Assembly: GCA_020161535.1 (NCBI GenBank)
Contig: JAIUNW010000008.1
Span: 1-64,000 of the forward strand
Direction: 5' to 3'
DNA from: Bacteroidota bacterium
GTDB taxonomy: Bacteria; Bacteroidota; Bacteroidia; Chitinophagales; Chitinophagaceae
DNA length: 64,000 bases
Shown here: positions 1 to 8,500 of the stretch, piece after piece
Layout: the number at the start of each line of letters is the position of its first letter
Numbering within the stretch: position 1 is the stretch's first letter
Translations under genes and position numbers: made by a program
The notes under the pieces: generated by a model
Told to the model about the DNA's origin: nothing
The model's database searches: none
What the model saw: the letters and a program-made list of their open reading frames with translations, nothing else

Positions 1-57
1 AAGCCCCTCATGGCCGATGGTACTGCTATACCAGGCGGGAGAGTAGGTAGGTGCCAT
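1..57 (+). rRNA. rrf: 5S ribosomal RNA, 3' part only
   Basis: The first bases match the 3' half of a bacterial 5S rRNA: the CCCCTCATGGCCGATGGTACTGC part followed by GGGAGAGTAGGTAGGTGCCA. The 5' half lies outside the window. The terminator about 12 bases downstream fits the end of an rRNA operon. The 3' end is placed by resemblance and may be off by a few bases. Confidence 0.85.
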
Positions 58-68
58 ATTTATTATCA

Positions 69-100
69 GCCTCACAGCGCTATGCTGTGAGGCTTTTTTT
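69..100 (+). terminator. rRNA operon terminator
   Basis: A perfect 10-bp stem, GCCTCACAGC (69-78) and GCTGTGAGGC (84-93), with a 5-base loop, is followed by seven T residues (94-100). It is a standard intrinsic terminator just after the 5S rRNA. Confidence 0.9.
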
Positions 101-205
101 ATGCCCGTAATTAAGCCCACTCATCGAACGAATCCAACCACTTATCGGAAAATAGCAATAGGATTTTAGCAGACTACGTTCTAAGTCCGTCCGAAAACCT
201 ATGTT

Positions 206-1168
206 ATGACCCGTGTCCTATCCCAAACCGCTGTGCTTGCCCTGCTGGCCTACACCCTGGTTTCTTGCCAGAAAGACAAAACAGCCACCAACAATGACCG
301 CCCATTCAGGGAGTCTGCTTCCACGCCATCGGCCATCGTCATTAAAAAGTTCGACGACCTCGCTAAGAAGAAATACGTTCTTCGTTATGCCGACGACGGA
401 AACTGGGTTAAACTCTACGAAGACAATCCTTCTACCACCGAACAATACGATACCCTGCGGGCTTCTTACTATTTCAACGATGATGGCTTCCTGGTAAGAA
501 ATGAAAATTTTACAACCGATGCCAATGGCCAGTCTTTATCAGTTGTGTATACACTGTCGCGAAACTCGCAAAACGAATTGTCCTATATCATTACTGATAG
601 CAACTTTTCTGCTGCCATAGACACCACTTATTTTTCTTATGCGCAAAACGCCAAAGGCACCAGCATCACCACACTCAACCGGTTTTCATCTTATTTGTAC
701 ACTTTCCAGTACGATCTTCAAAATAAGTTAATCGAACTCACCACAACCGACGAGTCGGCCCAATACAATTACCATTACGAAAACGGACGTTTGCTAAACC
801 ACGATTGGGAAAGAGGGAAATATTGGAAACTGGGTGCAGAAAATTTTGACTTGACGATTCAATACGATTCGCCATTGCCACAAGATGAATCGGTCGACAG
901 CCTGCAATTATTATTGTTGGGGAAAGACCATTACAACCATGCACTACAAACAATGTACTTCCTGAATTTGTATTGTGATCACTCTATTGACTTGCCCGTT
1001 ACCGATCCTTCGCATCCCAGCAGTATGCAATTGCACTATAACCAGTATTGGAAAAATATTGATGAAGCGTACCAGTTTCGATATGCTTATGGCAATGATA
1101 ACCGTTTGCAGAAAATCGATATTCAATCCAACACCGCAACCGCTTCTTACGAATTTATATACCCTTAA
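206..1168 (+). CDS. Lipoprotein of unknown function
   Basis: Predicted protein of 320 aa. It has a short signal peptide ending in a lipobox (LVSC, Cys at about residue 21), so it should be a lipoprotein. The rest is rich in Tyr, Asn and Asp and contains loosely repeated beta-strand segments such as YTFQYDLQNKL and YQFRYAYGNDNRLQKI, like the YD-type repeats of many Bacteroidota surface lipoproteins. ATG at 206 is the only good start, since the ATG at 201 runs into a stop at once. It stands alone between the rRNA terminator and the convergent RRM gene. No specific function can be given. Confidence 0.75.
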   Translation: MTRVLSQTAVLALLAYTLVSCQKDKTATNNDRPFRESASTPSAIVIKKFDDLAKKKYVLRYADDGNWVKLYEDNPSTTEQYDTLRASYYFNDDGFLVRNENFTTDANGQSLSVVYTLSRNSQNELSYIITDSNFSAAIDTTYFSYAQNAKGTSITTLNRFSSYLYTFQYDLQNKLIELTTTDESAQYNYHYENGRLLNHDWERGKYWKLGAENFDLTIQYDSPLPQDESVDSLQLLLLGKDHYNHALQTMYFLNLYCDHSIDLPVTDPSHPSSMQLHYNQYWKNIDEAYQFRYAYGNDNRLQKIDIQSNTATASYEFIYP

Positions 1169-1210
1169 GCGATATTGACCAACACAAGTTTTATCTCGGA
1201 CGATTCTCAC

Positions 1211-1242
1211 AACAAAAGCGGCATTCCGAAGAATGCCGCTTT
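1211..1242 (-). terminator. Terminator of the RRM gene
   Basis: A 12-bp perfect inverted repeat (1215-1226 and 1231-1242, core AGCGGCATTC / GAATGCCGCT) closes on a UUCG tetraloop when read on the minus strand. A T-rich tract (TTTTGTT) follows on that strand. It sits just beyond the stop codon of the RNA-binding protein gene and could also stop the lipoprotein transcript coming the other way. Confidence 0.8.
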
Positions 1243-1266
1243 ATATTAGTTGGTATATAATCAAGA

Positions 1267-1698
1267 TTAATAATCCCGACCGCCACCGCCATAGCCACCA
1301 CGGTTGCCACCGCCGCCATAGCCACCACCGCCACGGTTGCTGCCGCCGCCGTAACCACCGCCACGGCTTCCGCCGCCGCCATAGCCACCGCCGCCACGGT
1401 TACCACCGCCGCCGCCAAAGCTTTTCTTTTTGAATCCACCACCACCACCGCCTTCGCGTGGCTGTGATTCGTTTACTACAATGCTACGACCTTGTACTTC
1501 CGTACCATGCAGCGCTGTAATAGCAGCATTGCCGGCTTCAGCATCGGTCATTTCAACAAAACCAAATCCCTTGCTGCGGTTGTTGTTGAATTTGTCAGTT
1601 ACAATTTTGGCGGAAACTACTTCGCCATAAGGAGCGAAAAGCTCCTGAAGATCTTGCTCAGTTAAATCCCAACTGAGATTACCTACGTAAATGTTCAT
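1267..1698 (-). CDS. RNA-binding protein, RRM domain with glycine-rich tail
   Basis: 143 aa. Residues 1-80 form one RNA recognition motif: the RNP-2 strand IYVGNL is at residues 3-8, and the RNP-1 motif KGFGFVEM starts around residue 44. Residues from about 83 to the end are a low-complexity Gly/Arg tail with repeated GGGGYGGG and GGNRGG units ending in GGGGRDY. This is the build of bacterial and plant cold-induced glycine-rich RNA-binding proteins, thought to act as RNA chaperones. The GC-rich tail creates long open frames on both strands that are not genes. A long leader (about 170 bp to the next terminator) precedes it. Single-gene unit with its own UUCG terminator. Confidence 0.93.
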   Translation of the reverse strand: MNIYVGNLSWDLTEQDLQELFAPYGEVVSAKIVTDKFNNNRSKGFGFVEMTDAEAGNAAITALHGTEVQGRSIVVNESQPREGGGGGGFKKKSFGGGGGNRGGGGYGGGGSRGGGYGGGSNRGGGGYGGGGNRGGYGGGGRDY

Positions 1699-1871
1699 TT
1701 TCTATTTTTTTTGAACCATTAATTGAAAACCATAATGAAGCACAGTGTTGCAAAAAGCCAGAAAATCATTTACCTAGAAACGCTCTGGGAAGTCTGAAAC
1801 TGTAAAGATCATTAAGGAACCTAAAACGAAGATAATAATATTTTGTTTCAATAATAAAATTTCCTATATAC

Positions 1872-1899
1872 AAAAAAAGGGCCTACCAACGGTAGACCC
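1872..1899 (-). terminator. Terminator of the rpsF-rpsR-rplI operon
   Basis: On the minus strand a 9-bp stem (GGGTCTACC paired with GGTAGGCCC, one G-T pair) with a 3-base loop is followed by seven T residues. It lies 21 bases beyond the rplI stop codon. Confidence 0.85.
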
Positions 1900-1920
1900 C
1901 TTCGTCTTTTTTAGGCTATT

Positions 1921-2367
1921 TTACTCTGCCACCACTTCAAAATCAAGCTCGGTCGATTTGCCGTTGCCGAAATCGATGGTCGCCTTGTACTGACCCAGTT
2001 CTTTCACTTCGTCGTTGATACTGATCTTCTTACGATCAATATCATAGCCCCGCTGCTCGCGGATGGCACGTGAAATCTGCAGGGAAGTCACGCTACCGAA
2101 GATCTTGCCGCTGGTACCGGTTTTGGCACCCAGTTTCAGCGGACCCTCCTGGAGTTTGCTGATAACCTGGTTGATTTCAGCCAGCATTTTCTCTTCTTTC
2201 TTGCGCTTAACCTTCAGTCTTTCTTCCAGTTGCTTCAAGTTAGAAGTAGAAGCTTCAACAGCCAATTTTTTGGGAATCAGGAAGTTACGGGCATAGCCAT
2301 TTTTTACGCTAACCAGCTCATTAGAGCCGCCCAAATTGTCAACATCCTGAATAAGAATTACTTGCAT
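1921..2367 (-). CDS. rplI: 50S ribosomal protein L9
   Basis: 148 aa, the usual length for L9. The N-terminal domain starts MQVILIQDVDNLGG and has the conserved KNGYARNFLIPKKLA segment that binds 23S rRNA. A long charged helix (about residues 45-75, LKQLEERLKVKRKKEEK) joins it to the C-terminal domain, which contains the GKIFGSVT motif. It is the last gene of the rpsF-rpsR-rplI operon, followed by an intrinsic terminator. Confidence 0.98.
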   Translation of the reverse strand: MQVILIQDVDNLGGSNELVSVKNGYARNFLIPKKLAVEASTSNLKQLEERLKVKRKKEEKMLAEINQVISKLQEGPLKLGAKTGTSGKIFGSVTSLQISRAIREQRGYDIDRKKISINDEVKELGQYKATIDFGNGKSTELDFEVVAE

Positions 2368-2479
2368 TAGATTTTGTTTAGTACCCCTTGCCCAATCGTT
2401 ACATCAGACTGTCACCGCAAACTGCGGATTAGGGATGGTTACCGAATTTGCCAAAGTCATCGACTTTGACCATGTTTCA

Positions 2480-2743
2480 TTACTTGAAAAGATCCGTTAC
2501 ATACGGAAGGATCGCCATTTGACGGGCTTTCTTCACCGCATCTGCTACTTTACGCTGGAATTTCAGGCTGTTTCCGGTTATACGACGGGGCAACATCTTG
2601 CCCTGCTCGTTCAGAAACTTCTTCAAAAACTCGCCGTCTTTGTAGTCAACGTACTTAATGCCATATTTCTTGAAACGGCAGAATTTCTTCGCGCGCTTTT
2701 CGGTCTTGATGGCGGTCAGGTATTTGATTTCGTTCTTTGCCAT
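2480..2743 (-). CDS. rpsR: 30S ribosomal protein S18
   Basis: 87 aa. It shows the S18 signature: [28 protein letters not shown], then the basic helix [21 protein letters not shown]. It starts 2 bases after the rpsF stop, so the two are probably coupled. About 110 non-coding bases separate it from rplI; no hairpin or promoter stands out there. Confidence 0.98.
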   Translation of the reverse strand: MAKNEIKYLTAIKTEKRAKKFCRFKKYGIKYVDYKDGEFLKKFLNEQGKMLPRRITGNSLKFQRKVADAVKKARQMAILPYVTDLFK

Positions 2744-2745
2744 GA

Positions 2746-3099
2746 TTAAGCTTCAACTTTTTCGTTACCTGTTGGTACGCCACTTCTCTTTTTACCATTG
2801 TACTCGACGGCGTATTTGTCGAGTGCAGTGAACATGTGACGCAGGACGTTGTCGTCACGTAGAAGCTGAATCTTCAGCTTCTCATTGAAGTCGGATGGCG
2901 CAGTGTACTCCATAACCCAGTACAAACCAGTGGTTTTTTTCTGGATCGGATACGCCAGTGATTTTAATCCCCATGGATTTGAATTCACAATGGTACCACC
3001 GTTGGCAGTAACCAGGTCAGTGAATTTTTTCTGCGTTGCTTTGTAGTCCTCTTCACTCAGAACTGGGGTAAAAATCACCATCAATTCATAACTGTTCAT
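2746..3099 (-). CDS. rpsF: 30S ribosomal protein S6
   Basis: 117 aa from the ATG at 3099. The frame stays open upstream, but the S6 fold begins at [18 protein letters not shown], and AAGGGA sits a few bases before this ATG as a ribosome site; the longer version would read through the promoter. Conserved S6 segments are seen: [23 protein letters not shown] and the RDDNVLRHM strand. S6 binds S18 on the 30S platform, matching the rpsF-rpsR order here. Confidence 0.97.
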   Translation of the reverse strand: MNSYELMVIFTPVLSEEDYKATQKKFTDLVTANGGTIVNSNPWGLKSLAYPIQKKTTGLYWVMEYTAPSDFNEKLKIQLLRDDNVLRHMFTALDKYAVEYNGKKRSGVPTGNEKVEA

Positions 3100-3132
3100 G
3101 TATCCCTTTTTGGTGAATAAATAATTGGGACG

Positions 3133-3140
3133 CAAAGGTA
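3133..3140 (-). promoter_or_regulatory. -7 box of the rpsF promoter
   Basis: TACCTTTG on the minus strand matches the Bacteroidota -7 consensus TAnnTTTG exactly, 34 bases before the rpsF start codon. No clear -33 TTTG is visible at the expected distance. Confidence 0.5.
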
Positions 3141-3310
3141 ATGAGAAAGGGGGAGATATTCGTTGGAATTGACTTGTTTTTTCTAATTTCACCAGCACTG
3201 AAAATTTGATTGCAATGGGTTGATTATGAGTTTATTAGATAAACCCGTCTCATTTACCTAAACACATTGACCTATGCAATGATGGAACTGGCTCAGCAAG
3301 GTACCGGGAA

Positions 3311-5581
3311 TTAGAAAGGATAACCAATGGCAATATTTAGCACCAGGTTTTCCTGCCGCCAGGTCTTGTTGCCGAAATTAATATCGTTGATCACCCACTT
3401 ATCGCCGGGAAGCCAGGGTTTTCGCAGGGGCATCGCCAGGTCAAATCGAATAATAAGTATGGACGCATCGGCCCGAAGCCCGAACCCGGCGCCCACCGCT
3501 GTTTCCGTGAACACGGTATTAATGTTGAAATTGGCACCTGGCTTATCAACCGTTTTTGATTGCAACCAAATATTGCCAGCATCAACAAAGGCTGCCGCTT
3601 GCAATACACTGAATAGTTTTAACCGCAATTCAGTATTCACCTCCAGTTTGATATCGCCCGCTTCATTTGCAATCAGGTAATTATTGCTTGAATCCGTTTT
3701 GTAATAGGTGCCCGGCCCTAATGTACGCGCGCGAAATGCCCGCAGGCTATTACTACCGCCAATAAAAAACTGTTTCACAAACGGAAGCGATTTGCTGTTC
3801 CCATACGGATATCCATAGCCAACAAATAACCTGTTTGCCCAGGTCAACCTGCCCGATAGCTTATTGTAATAGCGGGCATCGGCAAACAAGCGCGCATACT
3901 GCGCAAAAGTTTGACCGAATAATTGTTTGCCCACGGTATCGCGCGCTTTGGTGGCAAGGCCCAGCAAGTTGCCCGCCACATCTGCATTCAACGTTACAAA
4001 AAAACTGTTCTTTCGGTTGCGTATCTGGTTGTTAAACGTGTAAGTATAATTACTGCCGATGATAAACTGTTTTTCCATCGACTGCTGCATGGCGGGGTCC
4101 TGGTCCAACTGCTGTTGGAATTCAGTTGTAATATTGCCGGGTAGCACATATGAAATGGAAATTGGGTTCAACACATGATCTACATAACGACTGTGCCGCC
4201 AGTTATAGCCATATTGGAACTTAAAACTATTCAATGAGTATAAACCAGGTCTGCTCAATCGCTCAAGCCCCACGCTGATCTTGGTTCGCGGCACATAGGG
4301 ACTTTTGGGATTGATGCTAAAACCCGGTACATAAAACTGCGGCATCGATAAAGCAATTTCGCCTTCAAGTGTGTATCCATTGGTGTTTTGCGTAGTTGTT
4401 TTACCTCCTACCTGCCATTCATACCCCCCCGACAGGTTTACCTCCAACCGGTTTGCATAGCGAAGCCAGTTTCGGTTGATGGCCGTGATCTTGGCCACGG
4501 TACCCACAAAATTGTTGGATTTTGAATTGCCGGTTACTTCAAACTGTAAACTTCGCTTAGGCATCGACGTTAGATAGAACCGGGCATTTAGCTTACTGCT
4601 ATCCAGGCCAATCGTGAATTGCCCTTTGATAAACCGGAATGTACCCAGGTTCATCAGTCGCTGCAAAGTAATTTCATGGGCACTCAACCGGTAAATGCTA
4701 TCCTCCCGTAGAAACACCGAGCGCTCAAATACATTATCTCGAAAAAGATGGAAGGGGTCTACCACCTTATAGGTTCCCATATCATGCTCTTTTGCATTGC
4801 GCATGATGGAATCGTTTTCTATGGAATACCCCGGGTACACAATCACATTCTGCATCCGATAAGCAATCTTTGCTTCAGTTGGTGTTTCTTCTTTGATGTT
4901 TAAAAAGAGATCTACCTGCCCGTTGTGATTCGTATCTACCTCAAAAATCATGAACTCTGGCGTGAAGTAATAATAGCCCCGTTCTTTCAGCCTGGCATGT
5001 ATGCGATCGCGCTCAGCCTTGATATTATCCAACCGATAGATGTCGCCGGTTTTCAAAATGGTTCGTCGCTGGGCGGCAGCCACTGCCTTGCCAATGCCGG
5101 AGCTGTCCACCTCCACCCGAATGTTTCGGTAGGTGTACCTGGTGCCGGGGGTGACGGTATAAATCATGCCCGCTTTTTTGGGGCCATTCGTCGTTTTCTG
5201 CCATTTGGAAACCGATTGAAAATAGCCGTTGTCTTCTGTATATCGCTCTATGATCTCGTTGGTCAACTCTTCTTTCACCCGGCTGAACAATACCGGCTTT
5301 TCACCCCATTTTTCGCGCAGCAAATAATTAAGACCCTTGCCTTTCGGCTCTTTACCCAGGTTATACAGCCAAAGTTTGATCGGCAAACCGAGAAAGGAAC
5401 TATTGGGCTTCGGTGAAATTTTATCTTCCAAACCCGACTCGATGGCAGAATAGTCTTTCGGTTTTTTCCCATCCCATTTTATTTTGGCGCCGGTGTACAA
5501 CTGATCGCCAGCAGGAACCGATTTGGTTGAACTGCAGGCATACAAGCCCAACAACAGCACGATGGACAACAAAATTTTCAT
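3311..5581 (-). CDS. tamL: Outer-membrane translocation and assembly lipoprotein TamL (BamA/TamA superfamily)
   Basis: 756 aa. A signal peptide ends in a lipobox (LYAC, Cys at residue 16), marking it as the lipidated TamA homologue (TamL) of Bacteroidota. POTRA-like segments follow (for example GTRYTYRNIRVEVDSSG and IKAERDRIHARLKERGYYYF). The C-terminal half is a 16-strand Omp85 barrel, with the FIGGSNSLRAFRAR segment (the Omp85 RGF-type loop) and an end in aromatic residue (IAIGYPF) needed for barrel insertion. It starts on the base where tamB stops (TGATG), so the two genes are translationally coupled. With TamB it should carry proteins or lipids to the outer membrane. Confidence 0.92.
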   Translation of the reverse strand: MKILLSIVLLLGLYACSSTKSVPAGDQLYTGAKIKWDGKKPKDYSAIESGLEDKISPKPNSSFLGLPIKLWLYNLGKEPKGKGLNYLLREKWGEKPVLFSRVKEELTNEIIERYTEDNGYFQSVSKWQKTTNGPKKAGMIYTVTPGTRYTYRNIRVEVDSSGIGKAVAAAQRRTILKTGDIYRLDNIKAERDRIHARLKERGYYYFTPEFMIFEVDTNHNGQVDLFLNIKEETPTEAKIAYRMQNVIVYPGYSIENDSIMRNAKEHDMGTYKVVDPFHLFRDNVFERSVFLREDSIYRLSAHEITLQRLMNLGTFRFIKGQFTIGLDSSKLNARFYLTSMPKRSLQFEVTGNSKSNNFVGTVAKITAINRNWLRYANRLEVNLSGGYEWQVGGKTTTQNTNGYTLEGEIALSMPQFYVPGFSINPKSPYVPRTKISVGLERLSRPGLYSLNSFKFQYGYNWRHSRYVDHVLNPISISYVLPGNITTEFQQQLDQDPAMQQSMEKQFIIGSNYTYTFNNQIRNRKNSFFVTLNADVAGNLLGLATKARDTVGKQLFGQTFAQYARLFADARYYNKLSGRLTWANRLFVGYGYPYGNSKSLPFVKQFFIGGSNSLRAFRARTLGPGTYYKTDSSNNYLIANEAGDIKLEVNTELRLKLFSVLQAAAFVDAGNIWLQSKTVDKPGANFNINTVFTETAVGAGFGLRADASILIIRFDLAMPLRKPWLPGDKWVINDINFGNKTWRQENLVLNIAIGYPF

Positions 5582-8500
5582 CAGTCTTTTTTGCGGTTCT
5601 TCTTTTTCTCTTCTTCTCTTCTGATTAATTCTTTTTCTTGTTTTGACCTGCGAAGAATTTCCTTGAATTCGTTGTAGTCGAGCACCAGCATAAAGGTCAA
5701 ACCGGTTTCGATGATTTGCCCCTGCAAAATGGCATCGGTCTGGTTGCGTTGGAATGCGCGCAACTTATACCGGCCATCGCGGGTGATGGCGTAATCAACC
5801 GTCACATCACCAATCAATGAACTTGCATTGCCTGCCGTATTACCGGAAAGGCCAATATTTGAACCAACGGCCACCGTCAGCCGGTCGTTGAACAAGGCTT
5901 TCGAAGCGCCGATATTTAATGATGTTCTTTCGGTCTGACTGCCGGTTGAATAATCTTCCTGCGACTGCAAATCAAAGTTCAGGTCAACACCTTTTACCAA
6001 TTTGCCGGCCAGGTTGTTAAGTTGTTGCGACAATATTTTACTTACGCTTTCTCTGGCAGCCTCGGCCATTGACCCGCCACCGCGTTGGTCAAGGGTCGAC
6101 AAGGGATCGTCTGAAATAAAACTCTGTAACACCAGCAATCCCATTACCTGCTTGTTCAACTCCGACTCAGAAACATTGATCTGCTTAATGCGCAAATAAG
6201 CTTTGTTCTGAAAAATTGTGCGGTCTTTTTCAGGCATATCCAACTGAAAGCTGATGGTTGGTTTCAGTAATTCATCTTTGATCAACAAGTACACTTCAAC
6301 CGGAATCTTCTGGCGATACTGACGGTTGTCAGGATCCTGCACCTGATTTGACAACAAATCGATCGCTGGAGCTTTGACCAGGTACTTCGCGGTTATGTCG
6401 AGTTGCGCACCAGTAACATCGCCATCCCAGGTGATACTGCTGCCTTTTTCGAGCGAGAAACTGCGTTTGATGAGTTGGTTGAGCGACAACTCATATTTTC
6501 CTTCATCAATTTCATAGCGGCCTGTCAAGCTCATATTGCTGCTCGGGTCGATGGTCAGGTTCAAACTCGCATTGCCTTTTGCTACCAGGTAGTCGCCATT
6601 GACCGGATCAATGATAATATTCAGCGTTGATGATTTGGTGATATTGATGGCTGCTGATAAATCAATGCCCGAAATAGCCGTTTGTTTCACCACTACTTCT
6701 TTGCCGTTCAATAAATTGGAATCTGGCGGATTGGCACGATTTACAAACACAATTACCCCGTCTCGGTCTTCAAGTCCCGGTTCGGTTTCAGGAATAGTAA
6801 CCGTAACATTTGACTTATCGCGAAGTGATACCTGCATATCTACTACAGGTAAATCGAGGTCGCCTGAAACGGCAATATCGGCATCTATAAACGCAGGCCC
6901 GTAATACAACTGGTCGTCATTTGCTTTTGGCCCGAGCACATTGAAATTGTCCATCTTAATCTTGAGGTCAAATCCAATATCAGAATAGTTGCCCGTATTG
7001 ATCCGGCCATTTATGTTGGTAGTGCCATCCAGGCTGTCTTTCAAAGTGAACTGATTGAAAACAATGCCTCTTTCATCAAAAACCAGTTTTTCGGCGGGAA
7101 ACTGAAGCGTGGTATTGATCATGGTGATATTTGCCTGGCCTTCGGTAAAGGCCAGTTCGCCGGTCACTACTGGTGTTGAAGTAGTACCTGTTATTTTAAT
7201 ATTGCCGTTCGCAGAGCCCGTCATTCGACTTGCCTGACCGGCTGTAAATGGTTCGAAAGAATGCAGATTCAACTTGTTGAGCAATACATCAAAATCAAGT
7301 TGATCACCATAAACGCCTTTCACCTGCACATCATTGTCGAAACCACTTAGCGTGGCACCGATATTGTATTGACCATTGTCGTCGGTAGAAAGCGTTGTGG
7401 CAAGATTTCCGACAGGTATTCCTTTGGCCACTAAATTGCTGAGATCGAGGTTGGCTTCAATTGCAGGCGTCTGATCAAGATTGCTTGCTGAAATCTTTCC
7501 ATTGATATAAGCTTCTGCCAAAGCACTGTCCTGCCCCAAGATGCCCGTGATGGTGGATAGTTTGAATTGGTTGATATCAACAAAAACAGGCGGTAGTGTG
7601 CCGGTGCCGGTACCGGTTTTGATTTCGAGCGACTGACTGTCTGCCACCAAATGCAAAACGGCCGATGCCAACTTTCCGTTTCGCCATTCTATGAGGTTGT
7701 TTTGTCCGGCATCAAATTCTTTGTAATGCAGCAGCACTTGCCGGGCAAAATGAATATTGTAATCGTTGCCCGGCAGCACTTTTACATTGCCCGCAAGCCT
7801 GTATTTTTCGCTCGCTGCTTTGTCATCCAATCGAAGTCGCCAGTTGAGATCGCCCTGGTTGGCATTGGCAGTTAACAATGTTCGGTTGAGCGGGAAACTC
7901 GGATGATGTAGAGCAGCCAGCCCGGCCTGTACGTATAATGAGTCGCGATTGGCCAGCACATGCATCTCCGTGCTATCAGCCCGTAAACTATCCAGCCGAA
8001 AACTTTTCAGGTCAAGGTCAGCCGCCACCAACAAGCTATCGGTATTGACGCGCGCGGTGAGGATGAGTGGCTTATTCATTTCCAATCCAGGTGCCAGCTT
8101 TCGCAAGCCCTTCGGCCAGCGCAAATTGGCTTCCAGTTCCATCTGCTGCTTTGATTTTCCCATCTTCGCTAGCGAGCTATCAGTGCCCGCGGGTTGCAGG
8201 TGATGCTGGATGATTTGAGCGGCCGCCATAAATACATTGGTATAGTCAAAATCACCGCGAGCCGTAGCCGTACCAAAAGGACTCGTAAACCAAATGCCCT
8301 GGTAGCCTGAATCAGTGTTGGCGACTAATAAAATGCTATCAAGTGCATAAATATTTTTTCCGTCGGCCAGTTGCAACTCAACAACGTCGAAGCGACCATT
8401 CAACTGACGCGGCTGTGCGTTTTGCAGATCTACTTTAAAAATGCCTTTCACGACCATCGGACTGCTGCTGAGTCCGAGTGCCATCAGGTCAACCCGATCG

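Noticed and set aside
1191..1448. Ala/Val-rich and His/Arg-rich open frames on both strands over the Gly-rich tail
   Set aside because: They are out-of-frame readings of the repeated GGN codons of the RRM protein tail.
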